From positions 62,001-126,000 of the forward strand of contig JBDXFZ010000074.1 in the NCBI GenBank assembly GCA_039990395.1: 64,000 nt of DNA. The letters are read 5' to 3'. Source of the DNA: CALINF01 sp039990395. Lineage in GTDB: Bacteria; Pseudomonadota; Gammaproteobacteria; Pseudomonadales; Halieaceae. Below, piece by piece: positions 53,623 to 63,239 of the stretch. Positions within the stretch are counted from its first letter, which is position 1, and each line of letters begins with the position of its first letter. Under the pieces are notes generated by a model. That model was given only the letters and a program-made list of their open reading frames with translations, was not told the origin of the DNA and did no database searches. The position numbers and the translations under genes were made by a program.

Positions 53623-54303
53623 ATGTTAAAGCTGAATAATTTGTCCAAGTTTTACCGTACCGACGAAGTTGAAACTGTTGCCCTGAACTCAGTCAATGTC
53701 GGTATTGAGCAAGGCGAGTTTGTCGCCGTAATGGGCCCGTCAGGTTGCGGGAAATCCACGCTGCTCAATGTAATTGGCATGCTCGATAAGCCTAGCGAAG
53801 GCGAGTACTTATTCATGGGAGAAGATGTTGCGGGCTATGGCGAGAGCAAGCTGAGCCAGATACGTAAGCAGAACATCGGCTTTATCTTTCAAAACTTCAA
53901 CCTTATCGATGAGCTTAGCGTGCAGGAAAATATCGAGTTGGCACTGCTTTACCACGACATAGGCTCGAAGGAGCGCAAGCAACGTATTGCGCAGGTCATG
54001 GATAAAGTAGGCATTGCTCATCGTGCTAAGCATCGTCCAAGCCAACTCTCTGGTGGGCAGCAGCAGCGAGTTGCCGTAGCCAGGGCTGTGGTGGGAGATC
54101 AGTCGCTCATTTTGGCTGATGAACCTACGGGCAACTTGGACAGTGTGCATGGCCAGGAAGTGATGGAAATGCTGCAGGGCCTAAATGATGAAGGCACCAC
54201 CATCGTTATGGTTACGCACTCATCGGCCCACGCCGACTATGCGCGCCGCACAATCAATCTGTTCGATGGACACGTTGTTACCCAGAGCCTGCGCGCAGCC
54301 TAA
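53623..54303 (+). CDS. ABC exporter ATPase (MacB/LolD type)
   Basis: 226 aa. Walker A GPSGCGKST (about 38), Q-loop FQNFNLIDELS, signature LSGGQQQRVAVARA, Walker B LILADEPTGNLDS and H-loop VTHS. Sequence and size match LolD/MacB-type ATPases that drive FtsX-like permeases by a mechanotransmission mechanism. AAGAGGA lies 8 nt before the ATG; 26 nt after the adaptor gene. Confidence 0.93.
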   Translation: MLKLNNLSKFYRTDEVETVALNSVNVGIEQGEFVAVMGPSGCGKSTLLNVIGMLDKPSEGEYLFMGEDVAGYGESKLSQIRKQNIGFIFQNFNLIDELSVQENIELALLYHDIGSKERKQRIAQVMDKVGIAHRAKHRPSQLSGGQQQRVAVARAVVGDQSLILADEPTGNLDSVHGQEVMEMLQGLNDEGTTIVMVTHSSAHADYARRTINLFDGHVVTQSLRAA

Positions 54304-54343
54304 CGCGCCATACACTACTACGCGAACGAGACAGGACATCACA

Positions 54344-56788
54344 ATGTACTCAAATTACGTAAAGCTAGCACTGCGAAACATGGCCAAAAACAGGCTGTAC
54401 GCGTTCATCAATATCGCGGGCTTGGCGATCGGATTGGCGGTATTCCTATTCGGCTCCATTCTTGCCAGCTACGAGCGCGATCATGACAGCATGTTTTCCA
54501 AGCGCGATCAGATTTTTACGGCTGGCAGTGTGTTTTCAGCAGACGCGGATATCGGCGTACTCGAGACCGACAGCATCTACACTGCGATGGCGCCACTGCT
54601 GCTGGCGGAAGAGGGCGGTTTGGAGACGGCTGCGCGCACAGTCTCTCGCGAGTTCCTGATTTCGTTGGGTGAGAGTAACGACAGCTATTATCAGCCGGTG
54701 ACATTTTCCGACAAAGAGCTCACCCGCATCTTTGACTTTGAATTTCTATACGGCGACATCACTGCGCTCGACGACCCTATCGGTATTGTGCTGAGCGAGT
54801 CGTTGGCTCAAAAGTTTTTTGGCCGAGCTGATGTTGTGGGAGAGCTACTGACACTGGATCACGAGCATGACTTTCGTGTGACAGGCGTAATCGAGAACAT
54901 CCCTGCGGACTCACATTTTAATTCCAGCTTGTTGCAAGACCAAGGCGATCGTATCTTCGCGTCTCTGGTACGACTGGGGCCAATTCGCGACGACTACAAC
55001 TTTGACGAAGACTGGGGCAACCTCAGCATGGGTGATATGACCTATATGCTGTTGCCAGACGGCAAAGATCAGCGCTGGTTAACGGATCAGGTTAACGCGG
55101 TTTATCAACGTCATGCCCCCGAAGGGCAGGTAGAGTTCATTCCCACGCTGCGTGTTCGTCCTTTGGTTGAGTCAAATACGATGATCTGGGACGCCATGGG
55201 AATACCTGCTATCGATACCATTCGACTGCTGGGCTTACTGGTACTAATCATTGCCTGCGTAAACTACACCAACCTCGCAACGGCCCAGAGTTTGGGCAGG
55301 GCGCGTGAAGTAGGCCTGCGCAAAACATTTGGCGCAGGACAGCGACAGTTACTAGTACAGTTCCTGATCGAAAGTTTAACAACAGCCGCGCTTGCGATGC
55401 TGCTGGCGCTGGCGTTCCTCGAACTGTTTGTGCCAGCGTTCAACCAATGGTCTGGAAAGCTGGTGTCATTGCACTACCTGAGCATTGCACCGTTTTTGTT
55501 GCTTACAACGATTGCCGTGGGCGTGTTGGCCGGTGCGTATCCTGCATATCTGATCACTCGCTCTAGCCCCATCGATAGCTTGAGAAACTCAATGCTCAAG
55601 GGTAATCGGGGAAATCTATTTCGCAGCGTGATGATTGGTTCGCAGTTCGCGATTTCGATCTTCATGCTAGCTAGCGTGATGGTAATGTATTTTCAGAATC
55701 AGGAAGTGGAGAAGTCGAGCAATATCTTTCCCAAGTCCAACATCGTCATTCTGGATCGCGTGAATGTTGACGTGATCAGAGAACGCCTACCGACGCTGCG
55801 GCAACAGTTGCTTGCTATTCCAGGTGTTGAGAACGCTACTTTTTCCAGCCAGGTGCCGTTCGAACAGAGCAATAGTTCGAGTACGGTATCGCTCATTAAG
55901 GGTGACGATGCGGCCGGCGTTGCCATTAACTTCATTCGAATAGATGAGGGCTTTCTTGAGACTTATCAGATTCCCCTTCTGGCAGGACGAACCTTAACAA
56001 GGGATGTGGCCAACGATGTTCGCAGGGAAGATTTTTATGAGGTGAATGTGCTGGTTAATGAACTGGGTGTTAAGAGCCTCGGGTTCGAAAGTGCAGAGGA
56101 TGCATTGGGTCAGAGTTTCTTCTCTACACGCGATGAGGAAGACGAGGACCCTGTAACCCAGTTCACGATTGTAGGATTTGTTCCCGATCAGAACTTCCTT
56201 GGCCTGCACAATAAGATTAAGCCCACAATCTTCATGCTTTCGCCCAACTGGTTACGTACAGGTTCGGTGAGAGTGCAGGGCGCTAACTTGAGCCAGACAT
56301 TGCAGGAGATCGAGCGGGTATGGGAAGAGGTGAATCCTGAGTATCCGATACAACAACGATTCCTGGATGATGTGTTTGGTGAAATCTACGTGGTGTTCCA
56401 AACCATGAACCGTGTGCTCGCCAGCTTTGCGTTGATTGCGCTGTCGCTCGCATTGATCGGCCTGTTTGGTTTGGCGGCCTTCATGGCAGAGCGCCGTACT
56501 CGGGAGATTGGCATACGCAAAGTGTTAGGTGCCCGTGTGGATCAAATTGCCCGGCTATTAGTGTGGCAGTTTTCTATCCCGGTGCTGTGGTCGCTATTAG
56601 TCGCAATGCCGGCTGCTTATGCAGCGTCCGGACTCTACCTGAACTTCTTCGCTGATCGCATCATGATGCTGCCGTTCATCATTGTGTTGGCCAGTGTGAT
56701 GGGTCTGGTTGCCGCATGGTTGATAGTAGCGGGGCACGCCATCAAGATTGCCACGGCAAGCCCGATACAATCTCTGCGATATGAATAG
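54344..56788 (+). CDS. FtsX/MacB-type ABC exporter permease
   Basis: 814 aa from the ATG at 54344 (AGGA 8 nt upstream); a longer frame to 54185 runs back into the ATPase gene and is rejected. Starts YVKLALRNMAKNRLYAFINIAGLAIGLAVF as in MacB_PCD permeases. Two FtsX domains: AREVGLRKTFGAGQRQLLVQF (about 320-420) and RREIGIRKVLGA-like segment (about 720-800), with large periplasmic domains between. About eight helices. With the adaptor and ATPase it forms a tripartite exporter for an unknown peptide, lipid or drug. Confidence 0.92.
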   Translation: MYSNYVKLALRNMAKNRLYAFINIAGLAIGLAVFLFGSILASYERDHDSMFSKRDQIFTAGSVFSADADIGVLETDSIYTAMAPLLLAEEGGLETAARTVSREFLISLGESNDSYYQPVTFSDKELTRIFDFEFLYGDITALDDPIGIVLSESLAQKFFGRADVVGELLTLDHEHDFRVTGVIENIPADSHFNSSLLQDQGDRIFASLVRLGPIRDDYNFDEDWGNLSMGDMTYMLLPDGKDQRWLTDQVNAVYQRHAPEGQVEFIPTLRVRPLVESNTMIWDAMGIPAIDTIRLLGLLVLIIACVNYTNLATAQSLGRAREVGLRKTFGAGQRQLLVQFLIESLTTAALAMLLALAFLELFVPAFNQWSGKLVSLHYLSIAPFLLLTTIAVGVLAGAYPAYLITRSSPIDSLRNSMLKGNRGNLFRSVMIGSQFAISIFMLASVMVMYFQNQEVEKSSNIFPKSNIVILDRVNVDVIRERLPTLRQQLLAIPGVENATFSSQVPFEQSNSSSTVSLIKGDDAAGVAINFIRIDEGFLETYQIPLLAGRTLTRDVANDVRREDFYEVNVLVNELGVKSLGFESAEDALGQSFFSTRDEEDEDPVTQFTIVGFVPDQNFLGLHNKIKPTIFMLSPNWLRTGSVRVQGANLSQTLQEIERVWEEVNPEYPIQQRFLDDVFGEIYVVFQTMNRVLASFALIALSLALIGLFGLAAFMAERRTREIGIRKVLGARVDQIARLLVWQFSIPVLWSLLVAMPAAYAASGLYLNFFADRIMMLPFIIVLASVMGLVAAWLIVAGHAIKIATASPIQSLRYE

Positions 56789-56810
56789 AACTTGGTAGCC
56801 AGGTATTAAT

Positions 56811-56845
56811 GTGAGCGCTGGGTGCCGCAGTACCCAGTCGCTCAC
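56811..56845. terminator. Bidirectional hairpin between convergent genes
   Basis: GTGAGCG-CTGGGT pairs with ACCCAG-T-CGCTCAC, giving a 13-bp stem with one bulge and an 8-nt loop. It lies 22 bp past the permease stop and 14 bp past the cytochrome fusion stop on the other strand. U-tails are short. Confidence 0.55.
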
Positions 56846-56859
56846 TTAAATCAAACTGA

Positions 56860-58668
56860 CTACCGGTTGGCGACGTCGTTCGGGGTAGCCTGCAAACGCT
56901 TCGCATTCATACTTTCTGGCGTGTCACCCACGTAACGGTACGTAGTGAATCCAAAAAACATCTCGTGCATAGTTTGCAAGCCAAAGCGTACAGGCATGTC
57001 TGGATTGGGGTTGTAGGGGTTGCGGTCTGAGTTGTCCATCGCCCCGCGTGCAATAAGCTTGGTACCTGCTGGTAAAAACACCGGCTCTGCCAACTGATAG
57101 TTGAACTGCCAATTGAAGTCGTATTTGGGCACAGACAACAGCACTTCAGAGGTCCCGTCGGGATACTCTGCGGTGTAATTCATGTACTTACCGCGGTAGT
57201 GCATGTGTGGCATCAGGCCGTATAGATAGGCATCACGTTCAATCTCTTGCACGCCTTCCAATTTGTGTTCCTTTGCATTGGGCGGAATTAAAAATCGTCG
57301 CTGCCCTGCGGATCCGCCAGACATCACATACTTGGGTGGTTTGTCGTGCAGGTAGATGCCAATCAGTGTCTCGTCGACGCTGGCTTTGCCAGAGGTGGTG
57401 TAATGCATCTGCAGCAGGAGGCTGGATCCAGCGCGTACCAGTGCTCCGGAATCATCGCGCCAGATATCAGGCTGTCTGCCGGGTGCAAAGCCGCCTAATG
57501 ATTCACCCAGGCCACCATCGTCCGCCTCTCTGGACGCGGCCCGATCCGCAGGGCTGGAGAGGTAGGTAATGATGTGGTGCAGTACCTTGCGATCGCCCGG
57601 TACGTATTCTACGGCCTTAATCCAGATGTCTTCGTCCAGATTCATTGGCACGGGTACATAGCGATAATCCAGTATGCCCGTTGCTGGAATTTCTTGCGCG
57701 GGCACTTTGAGTACGATGTCTGGCTCACCCATAGAGAAGGTTGTGTCTTCAAACTCTAATGCGGCCAACGGATCGGGAGCATCGTCGATAGGGGCGCCGG
57801 CATCTATCCAGTGCACCAATGTTTGCAGTTCATCGATCGACAAACCAGTTGCGTCCTGTATTGGTCTCCCTACATGAGGATCAATCTGCCCGGGTGGCAT
57901 ACGGCGTGTGAGCAAAACCTCCTTCATCATACGAGACCAGCCCCGCACCATGGCATGATCTGTCATAGACCAGGGGCCGATGCCGCCGTTGTGATGACAC
58001 TGCACACAATTTTCGATAAGAATTGGCGCTATGTCAGCCGAGTAGCTGGGGGGAGTCTTCGCGTGTTGATCTTTCGCAGGGAAGGTAATCAAGCATCCTG
58101 GCGCTTCGGGTACGTCTGCAGTCAACGCTTCGCCCGCCAGATAGCTGTCTAGCGCATCGCGCAGATAAAAGTTCTTAGCTTGCGCCTTCTGGGTTTCATA
58201 GTGAAGGCGATCATCAATAGGCCCTCTATAGACCACCTCCATTGTCTTGGGGTTAATGATGAACGTCTCAGAGGTGCGATCGACGCCCAGCATTTCCGCT
58301 ACCAGTTGAGACTCGTCCATGAGGATGGGGAAGTCGTAGTCCAGATCTTGAGCTTCGGCAGCGACGCTAATGCGTGTGTCCTGTGACTGGGGGTTAAGCA
58401 TAAAAAACTGTACGCCTTGCTCGGCATAGTCTTCTCGAATAGCTTTCAGCTCGGGAACGCTGTTGCGCACAATAGGGCAGCCATTTCCCTGAACAAAAAT
58501 CACAATCGCCTTGTTATCGCCGTACCAACTTAGCTTATGATGTTTGCCGGTTTGATCCAGCAGGGCAAAATCACCGATACGAGGCGCCTCTGCTGCAGCG
58601 ACGCTGTTGGTCATCAACAATCCTAGGGCCATGCAGAAGGTTGCAAAGTAGGTGGGTAGGCGACTCAT
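56860..58668 (-). CDS. Secreted redoxin-cytochrome c-copper monooxygenase-like fusion protein
   Basis: 602 aa from the ATG at 58668 (AGGAGAG 4 nt upstream). Signal peptide about 1-26. Peroxiredoxin/thioredoxin-like domain (about 28-180) with a single Cys64 in GNGCPIVRNS. Cytochrome c-type heme site CVQCH (221-225). C-terminal half follows copper type II ascorbate-dependent monooxygenases (PHM/DBH): His364-His365, His422, His488-x-His490 and Met570 match the order and approximate spacing of the PHM ligands 107/108/172 and 242/244/314. The protein is periplasmic or exported and probably redox-active; substrate unknown. Confidence 0.85.
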   Translation of the reverse strand: MSRLPTYFATFCMALGLLMTNSVAAAEAPRIGDFALLDQTGKHHKLSWYGDNKAIVIFVQGNGCPIVRNSVPELKAIREDYAEQGVQFFMLNPQSQDTRISVAAEAQDLDYDFPILMDESQLVAEMLGVDRTSETFIINPKTMEVVYRGPIDDRLHYETQKAQAKNFYLRDALDSYLAGEALTADVPEAPGCLITFPAKDQHAKTPPSYSADIAPILIENCVQCHHNGGIGPWSMTDHAMVRGWSRMMKEVLLTRRMPPGQIDPHVGRPIQDATGLSIDELQTLVHWIDAGAPIDDAPDPLAALEFEDTTFSMGEPDIVLKVPAQEIPATGILDYRYVPVPMNLDEDIWIKAVEYVPGDRKVLHHIITYLSSPADRAASREADDGGLGESLGGFAPGRQPDIWRDDSGALVRAGSSLLLQMHYTTSGKASVDETLIGIYLHDKPPKYVMSGGSAGQRRFLIPPNAKEHKLEGVQEIERDAYLYGLMPHMHYRGKYMNYTAEYPDGTSEVLLSVPKYDFNWQFNYQLAEPVFLPAGTKLIARGAMDNSDRNPYNPNPDMPVRFGLQTMHEMFFGFTTYRYVGDTPESMNAKRLQATPNDVANR

Positions 58669-58777
58669 AGTGCTCTCCTGAATAGTTGTTCGCATTTATC
58701 GCTGCATGGGGCTGGCAGCCATAAAGCCAGCGCTACAAAATATCACAATCTGGATGCAGAGCCAGTGTGTTATAAAT

Positions 58778-58794
58778 CTACGTATAGTACGTAG
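58778..58794. promoter_or_regulatory. Palindromic operator candidate before the MMPL-type exporter gene
   Basis: CTACGTA-TAG-TACGTAG is a 7-bp perfect inverted repeat with 3-bp spacer, 23 bp before the start codon. TATAAA and TATAGT elements overlap or adjoin it, so a bound repressor could block the promoter. No regulator gene is nearby. Confidence 0.5.
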
Positions 58795-58817
58795 AGAGAG
58801 AAGGAAGGGTTCAGAAT

Positions 58818-61118
58818 ATGAGTTTGGTGGGTATATTGGTCGAACGCAGGGTGATATTGGCTCTGCTAACCCTCATTGTGACCGTTGTGGTGGGCCTTGG
58901 GGTTCCGCGCATAGGCTTGGACCCCAGTTCTGATGCCATCCTGCCGGAGAATGATTCCTATGGCGCATTGGTTGAAGAGGTGGAACAGGATTTTCCCCGC
59001 AGTAGCTCAGCGCTATTTGCCTTCATTGCGCCTGATGGCGATATATTCAACCGTGATGCCCTGGGTGCAATGGAGGCATTGCATGAGCGCTTCGGCGAGG
59101 TGCAATCTGCAGTAGCGGTGGGATCACTCATCAATTTCCGGTTGAATGCGGTGGATGAAGATCTTTACGATCGCAAGTACCTACTGCCCCCGCTGGAGTC
59201 GTTAAATGATGACGATTTGGCTGCGGTAAAGCAGCTAGCCCTGTCGGATGAAGACCTCACCAAAACGCAGCTCTCACCGGAGGGCGATATGGCACTGGCG
59301 CTATTGAAATATCGGCCCAATAGCGAAGACCGAGAAGAGAGGCTTTCGATTTCCCGGTCGGTGATAGAGCTGCGGGATTCACTAAGAGAAGAGTACCCCG
59401 GAGTCGAGATCTACGCGCTGGGTAATGACTTATTTGAACTGGACAGCTATCTGGCTCAGATAAAAGACAGGACCAATCTAGCGCCCTTGGTGGCATTGTC
59501 TACCACGCTGTTGCTTTGGTTGTGCCTGAACTCGTTACCGTTTGCCTTATCTACGTTAGTCGTCTCGTTCGTGGGTATCTTGCTGACCATGGGTACCGTG
59601 GGTTGGTCTGGGTTTGAATTCAACCAAATCTCCAATATGGGTCCGCTGGTTGTGCTTACCATTGCGATGGCTCACGGCATTCATATCATCTCCATCTACC
59701 TGCAAGGTTTGCATGAAGGGCGTAGCAAGGAAGACGCATTGCGCTATAGCCTAACGTTAAATCTGCAGCCGGTCACACTGGCTACCGTTACGACTGCCAT
59801 GGGTTTTTTGAGTCTCAATTATTGTTCATCAGCCGGTATCTACGGTTTTGGCAATGTGGTGGCCATGGGCGTGGTATGGGCCTACCTGGTTACATTAACG
59901 CTTCTTCCAGCCGTAATCATGTTAGTACCAACGCGGCGCATTCCTCGCCCCTTGGGCGTTCGCGGCATGATCGCCAAGGTGACCAAGGTTGTGATTGCGC
60001 GTTCAAACGCGTTGTTCTGGGCGAGTTTGGTGGTCATCGGTATCTGCCTGGCGATGTTGCCATTGAACCGCGTTGATTTTGATCGCTTTGCGTTTATCGA
60101 CAAAGAATCTGATTTCCATCTGGTGATTACCGCGCTTGCAGAAAAGATAGGTAATGACCAAACACTGGTGTACGCCATTGATAGTGGTGAGTACTACGGC
60201 ATTGCGAACCCTGAATTCATGAAAGACATAGAGCGCTTCGCCACATGGCTGGAAGAACAGCCCGATGTGAGTGTTGTGAACAGCTATGTCGGCATGCTCA
60301 AGACACTGAATAAATCCGAGAATGACAACGATGAGGCCTGGTACCGACTACCCGAGGATAACCTTCAGGTAATCGATTACCTGGTGGGTTATCAGCTTAT
60401 TCAGGAGATTGAGCCGCACCTTGAGCCGATCTTTGATCCTGAGTACACCACGGTGCGTGTGTCGGTTGGTACCTCTAACCTCTCCAATAGAGAGCTACTT
60501 GAACTGAATGAGCGAATCGAAGAATGGTATGCGAGTAACCTTAATCCTGATTACCGTGTACTCCCTGCAAGTAATACCATTTTGTTCTCTCGATTAAACA
60601 ACACGATCTCTACCCAGCTACTGGAGGGGTTCACCGTTAGCTTTTTCCTCATTACGCTAACCATGCTGATAGGGCTGCGCAGCGTGCGCTACGGCCTGTT
60701 GAGCATTGCGCCAAACCTGTTTCCTCCCGCCATTGTGTTTGGGGTATGGGGCTTACTGGTGGGCGAACTAAGCCCCTACATTCTGATGCTGTTCTCAATC
60801 AGTATCGGTTTGGTTGTGGATGACTCAGTGCATGTGTTGAGCAAATATATCGCGGCGCGCCGAGAGGGAAAAACGCCGGAGTCGGCCGTAGCCTATTCGT
60901 TGGATAAGGCGGGTTCGGCCATCACGATTACCACCGCAGCGTTGGCGATGGGTACTTTTATCCTGGTGTTCTCTAATACCTACTACTATCAGAACGTAGC
61001 ATTGATGCTAACGCCAATCATTGTCGTAGCGTTGCTGCTAGACCTGCTGTTTTTGCCGCCTCTGCTCATGAAGCTTGATCACTATTTGGAGAGGCGCGCC
61101 GAGCTCGCCAAACACTAG
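58818..61118 (+). CDS. RND-superfamily (MMPL/HpnN-like) exporter
   Basis: 766 aa. N-terminal helix, a periplasmic domain (about 30-205), five or six helices (about 215-385), a second periplasmic domain (about 410-610), then helices to the end: the twofold MMPL/SSD layout of lipid exporters. SSD-type GLVVDDSVHVLSKY holds the acidic pair near residue 670. Members carry lipids such as hopanoids, mycolates or pigments to the outer membrane. No adaptor gene is adjacent. An operator-like palindrome precedes it. Confidence 0.9.
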   Translation: MSLVGILVERRVILALLTLIVTVVVGLGVPRIGLDPSSDAILPENDSYGALVEEVEQDFPRSSSALFAFIAPDGDIFNRDALGAMEALHERFGEVQSAVAVGSLINFRLNAVDEDLYDRKYLLPPLESLNDDDLAAVKQLALSDEDLTKTQLSPEGDMALALLKYRPNSEDREERLSISRSVIELRDSLREEYPGVEIYALGNDLFELDSYLAQIKDRTNLAPLVALSTTLLLWLCLNSLPFALSTLVVSFVGILLTMGTVGWSGFEFNQISNMGPLVVLTIAMAHGIHIISIYLQGLHEGRSKEDALRYSLTLNLQPVTLATVTTAMGFLSLNYCSSAGIYGFGNVVAMGVVWAYLVTLTLLPAVIMLVPTRRIPRPLGVRGMIAKVTKVVIARSNALFWASLVVIGICLAMLPLNRVDFDRFAFIDKESDFHLVITALAEKIGNDQTLVYAIDSGEYYGIANPEFMKDIERFATWLEEQPDVSVVNSYVGMLKTLNKSENDNDEAWYRLPEDNLQVIDYLVGYQLIQEIEPHLEPIFDPEYTTVRVSVGTSNLSNRELLELNERIEEWYASNLNPDYRVLPASNTILFSRLNNTISTQLLEGFTVSFFLITLTMLIGLRSVRYGLLSIAPNLFPPAIVFGVWGLLVGELSPYILMLFSISIGLVVDDSVHVLSKYIAARREGKTPESAVAYSLDKAGSAITITTAALAMGTFILVFSNTYYYQNVALMLTPIIVVALLLDLLFLPPLLMKLDHYLERRAELAKH

Positions 61119-61124
61119 GCTGGG

Positions 61125-62027
61125 TTATAGCGCGGTACTTTCAACGTGCTCAACAGTCTCGGGATGCTGCCGCGCTGCCAGCAGGCACCCAGACACAATC
61201 AGTGCAGTGCCTGCGATGGTGCTGAGGGTAAGCACTTCGTCATAGGCCAGCCAGCCAAATAACGACGCCCAAACAAAGGCGGTGTACTCCACTGGAATCA
61301 GGTTTTTGGCCTCGGCGCGTGCATAGGCCCACGATAAAAGCATGAGTGAGATTAAACCCAGAACCGCAGTGACCGTGAGAACAGGCCATTGCTCGGGTAG
61401 CGGCACCACCGCTAAAAATGGCGCAAAGAGTAAATACACCGACACCACTGTGGCGTTTTGGAACAGAGAGATCTCAACGGGGTTAGATATCAGCGCCTGC
61501 TGCCGCTGCAGTATCAGGTTGTAGCCATATAAACCGGCAGAGGCCAGAATCGCCGCCACACCCTTGATTGTTTCTGTAGTGTAGTCGCCACTGAGTTTGC
61601 CTTGTACAACCACAACGGCGCCAACTAGCCCGATCAGTGATGCGATCACCGAGTTTTTACCTACTTTCTCACCTAAAAGAATAGCAGCTAGATACAGGGC
61701 GATTAGTGGTGCGATAAACGACAGCGCTATAGCTTCTGCCAATGGAATGTAGATCAGTGCCCAGAAAAAAAGATAGGCCATAACAGAGGTGACCATGCCG
61801 CGCCAGATATGGATGCGCAACGCGGGTTTAGCTGGAAGCGCACAACGTTTGGCAGTGAATAGTAGTAATGCCAAGCACGTGGCAATACCAGTGCGCCACA
61901 GCATCGCGTTGTAGGTTCCCATCTCTATCGATAGGCCCTTCATCATTGCGTCCATGGCAACAAATGTAGCGATACCCAGGCAAGCCACTGAAAAGGGAAT
62001 GCCTGGGTTCAGGGTGTTTTGATTCAT
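61125..62027 (-). CDS. EamA/DMT-superfamily transporter
   Basis: 300 aa with ten hydrophobic segments in two EamA repeats (IPLAEAIALSFIAPLIALYLAAILLGE region near 100; IPVEYTAFVWASLFGWLAYDE near 250). This resembles S-adenosylmethionine or metabolite transporters and general exporters of the drug/metabolite family. The start lacks a clear ribosome site. Convergent with the MMPL-type gene, 6 bp apart. Confidence 0.9.
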   Translation of the reverse strand: MNQNTLNPGIPFSVACLGIATFVAMDAMMKGLSIEMGTYNAMLWRTGIATCLALLLFTAKRCALPAKPALRIHIWRGMVTSVMAYLFFWALIYIPLAEAIALSFIAPLIALYLAAILLGEKVGKNSVIASLIGLVGAVVVVQGKLSGDYTTETIKGVAAILASAGLYGYNLILQRQQALISNPVEISLFQNATVVSVYLLFAPFLAVVPLPEQWPVLTVTAVLGLISLMLLSWAYARAEAKNLIPVEYTAFVWASLFGWLAYDEVLTLSTIAGTALIVSGCLLAARQHPETVEHVESTAL

Positions 62028-62045
62028 AGAGATGCTTAAGGGAAG

Positions 62046-62080
62046 CCGACCACTGAATAGTCAGTGGTCGGTTTTATTTT
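62046..62080. terminator. Perfect hairpin between the protease and DMT genes
   Basis: CCGACCACTGA-ATAG-TCAGTGGTCGG is an 11-bp perfect stem with a tetraloop. It is 35 nt past the protease stop on the minus strand, where the tail is CTTCCCTT, while on the plus strand the better tail TTTTATTTT follows. It most likely ends the protease transcript and also stops antisense readthrough. Confidence 0.7.
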
Positions 62081-62105
62081 GGGAGTGAGTTACCCGGGAT
62101 GGTGG

Positions 62106-63239
62106 CTAGCAGCCAACAATACCCTGCGTGTTACCCGGTGAAGCTGATTTGGTTAGATCGAAGAGGCACTCGGCAGTTGTATTATCCAGTCGCGGACCGC
62201 CCATATATTTTTTGCCACGAGAAGGCCCGTAACTGTTAACAGAGATGATTGGTCCAGTGCCCAAATTCACTAAGTCAGATTGGCTCCAGGGCCCGCCAGA
62301 CGCGCCACCAGACATTCCGCAATTAGGCAGTAGATAACCGTCGTAGCTGCTACTATCGACGGGCTCGCCACAGAACATAAAGTTTGGGTCATCGCTGTAG
62401 GAATATCCCAGCGCACGCGTGTAGGTGTCGATTGCCGCTCCATCAAAAGACACTTCCATGGGGGTTATGTCGCTATCCATAGCGACGTTGCGTCCCGCTT
62501 CGGTGAATCGATTTGAGGTATCGCCATTGGTTCCCAGTGCATAGTAACCGTAGTCTGAGGGAATATTGGCGGGGAAAACCTCGGCATCCCAACCACTGCT
62601 GACTGCCCCGAAATCGGCGACCCAGCATCCTGCTGGGTCATTGCTGCAATCTGTATCCGTACCACTGCCTGTGGTAGCTGCCTGATTGGGGATGAATATT
62701 GCGGCTTCGGCGAAGGCATCGGCCACATCGTCATAAACACAGTGAGCGGCTGTCAGGATAATGCTGCGGTCGCTGGTTGTCTCTCCATCATCGATGAGCG
62801 TTCCAGAACAGACGTAACCGAGACCGCCCATAATAAAGAAAATACGCCCTGCAGCGGTTTGCACCGTACCGCCATTAGCCCACTGCGCGTTCTTAACATT
62901 TTCAAAGCCGGTGCCTCCGGTGTCTCCTCCGCCGGGCTTGCCACCTCCGCCGCCACCGCCACCGTTACCACCTCGGGCGTAAGGGCTAGGTACAGCGGGA
63001 CTTTTGTGGCCGTAGGGAGAGAGTTTTCCGCCCTTACCTTTGAGATAGGCAAGTCCTCTATGATCCAGTACGAAATCCCTGGGTTGTGCAGAAGCAATGC
63101 GTTTTGAGTTCCAGAAGGCCTTGGTTGCTGCCACTTGCTTGGCGCGATCAGACGCCTGTGGAGCCTGCGCAAATGCCGTAACTGGAATTGAAGCGACAAA
63201 TGCTAAAGCTATTAGTGGCTTGATAATGTTTATGGTCAT
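62106..63239 (-). CDS. Secreted trypsin-like (S1) serine protease
   Basis: 377 aa from the ATG at 63239 (GGGAGA 5 nt upstream; an earlier in-frame start lacks a site). Signal peptide about 1-26 (Ala-Phe-Ala-Gln). A basic pro-region and a Gly-rich linker (eight consecutive Gly plus GGG tracts, about 93-113) precede the S1 domain. Catalytic residues: His in TAAHC, Asp in SDYGYYAL and Ser in GGASGGPW. A Cys-rich pattern suggests disulfides. Probably an extracellular protease. Confidence 0.9.
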   Translation of the reverse strand: MTINIIKPLIALAFVASIPVTAFAQAPQASDRAKQVAATKAFWNSKRIASAQPRDFVLDHRGLAYLKGKGGKLSPYGHKSPAVPSPYARGGNGGGGGGGGKPGGGDTGGTGFENVKNAQWANGGTVQTAAGRIFFIMGGLGYVCSGTLIDDGETTSDRSIILTAAHCVYDDVADAFAEAAIFIPNQAATTGSGTDTDCSNDPAGCWVADFGAVSSGWDAEVFPANIPSDYGYYALGTNGDTSNRFTEAGRNVAMDSDITPMEVSFDGAAIDTYTRALGYSYSDDPNFMFCGEPVDSSSYDGYLLPNCGMSGGASGGPWSQSDLVNLGTGPIISVNSYGPSRGKKYMGGPRLDNTTAECLFDLTKSASPGNTQGIVGC

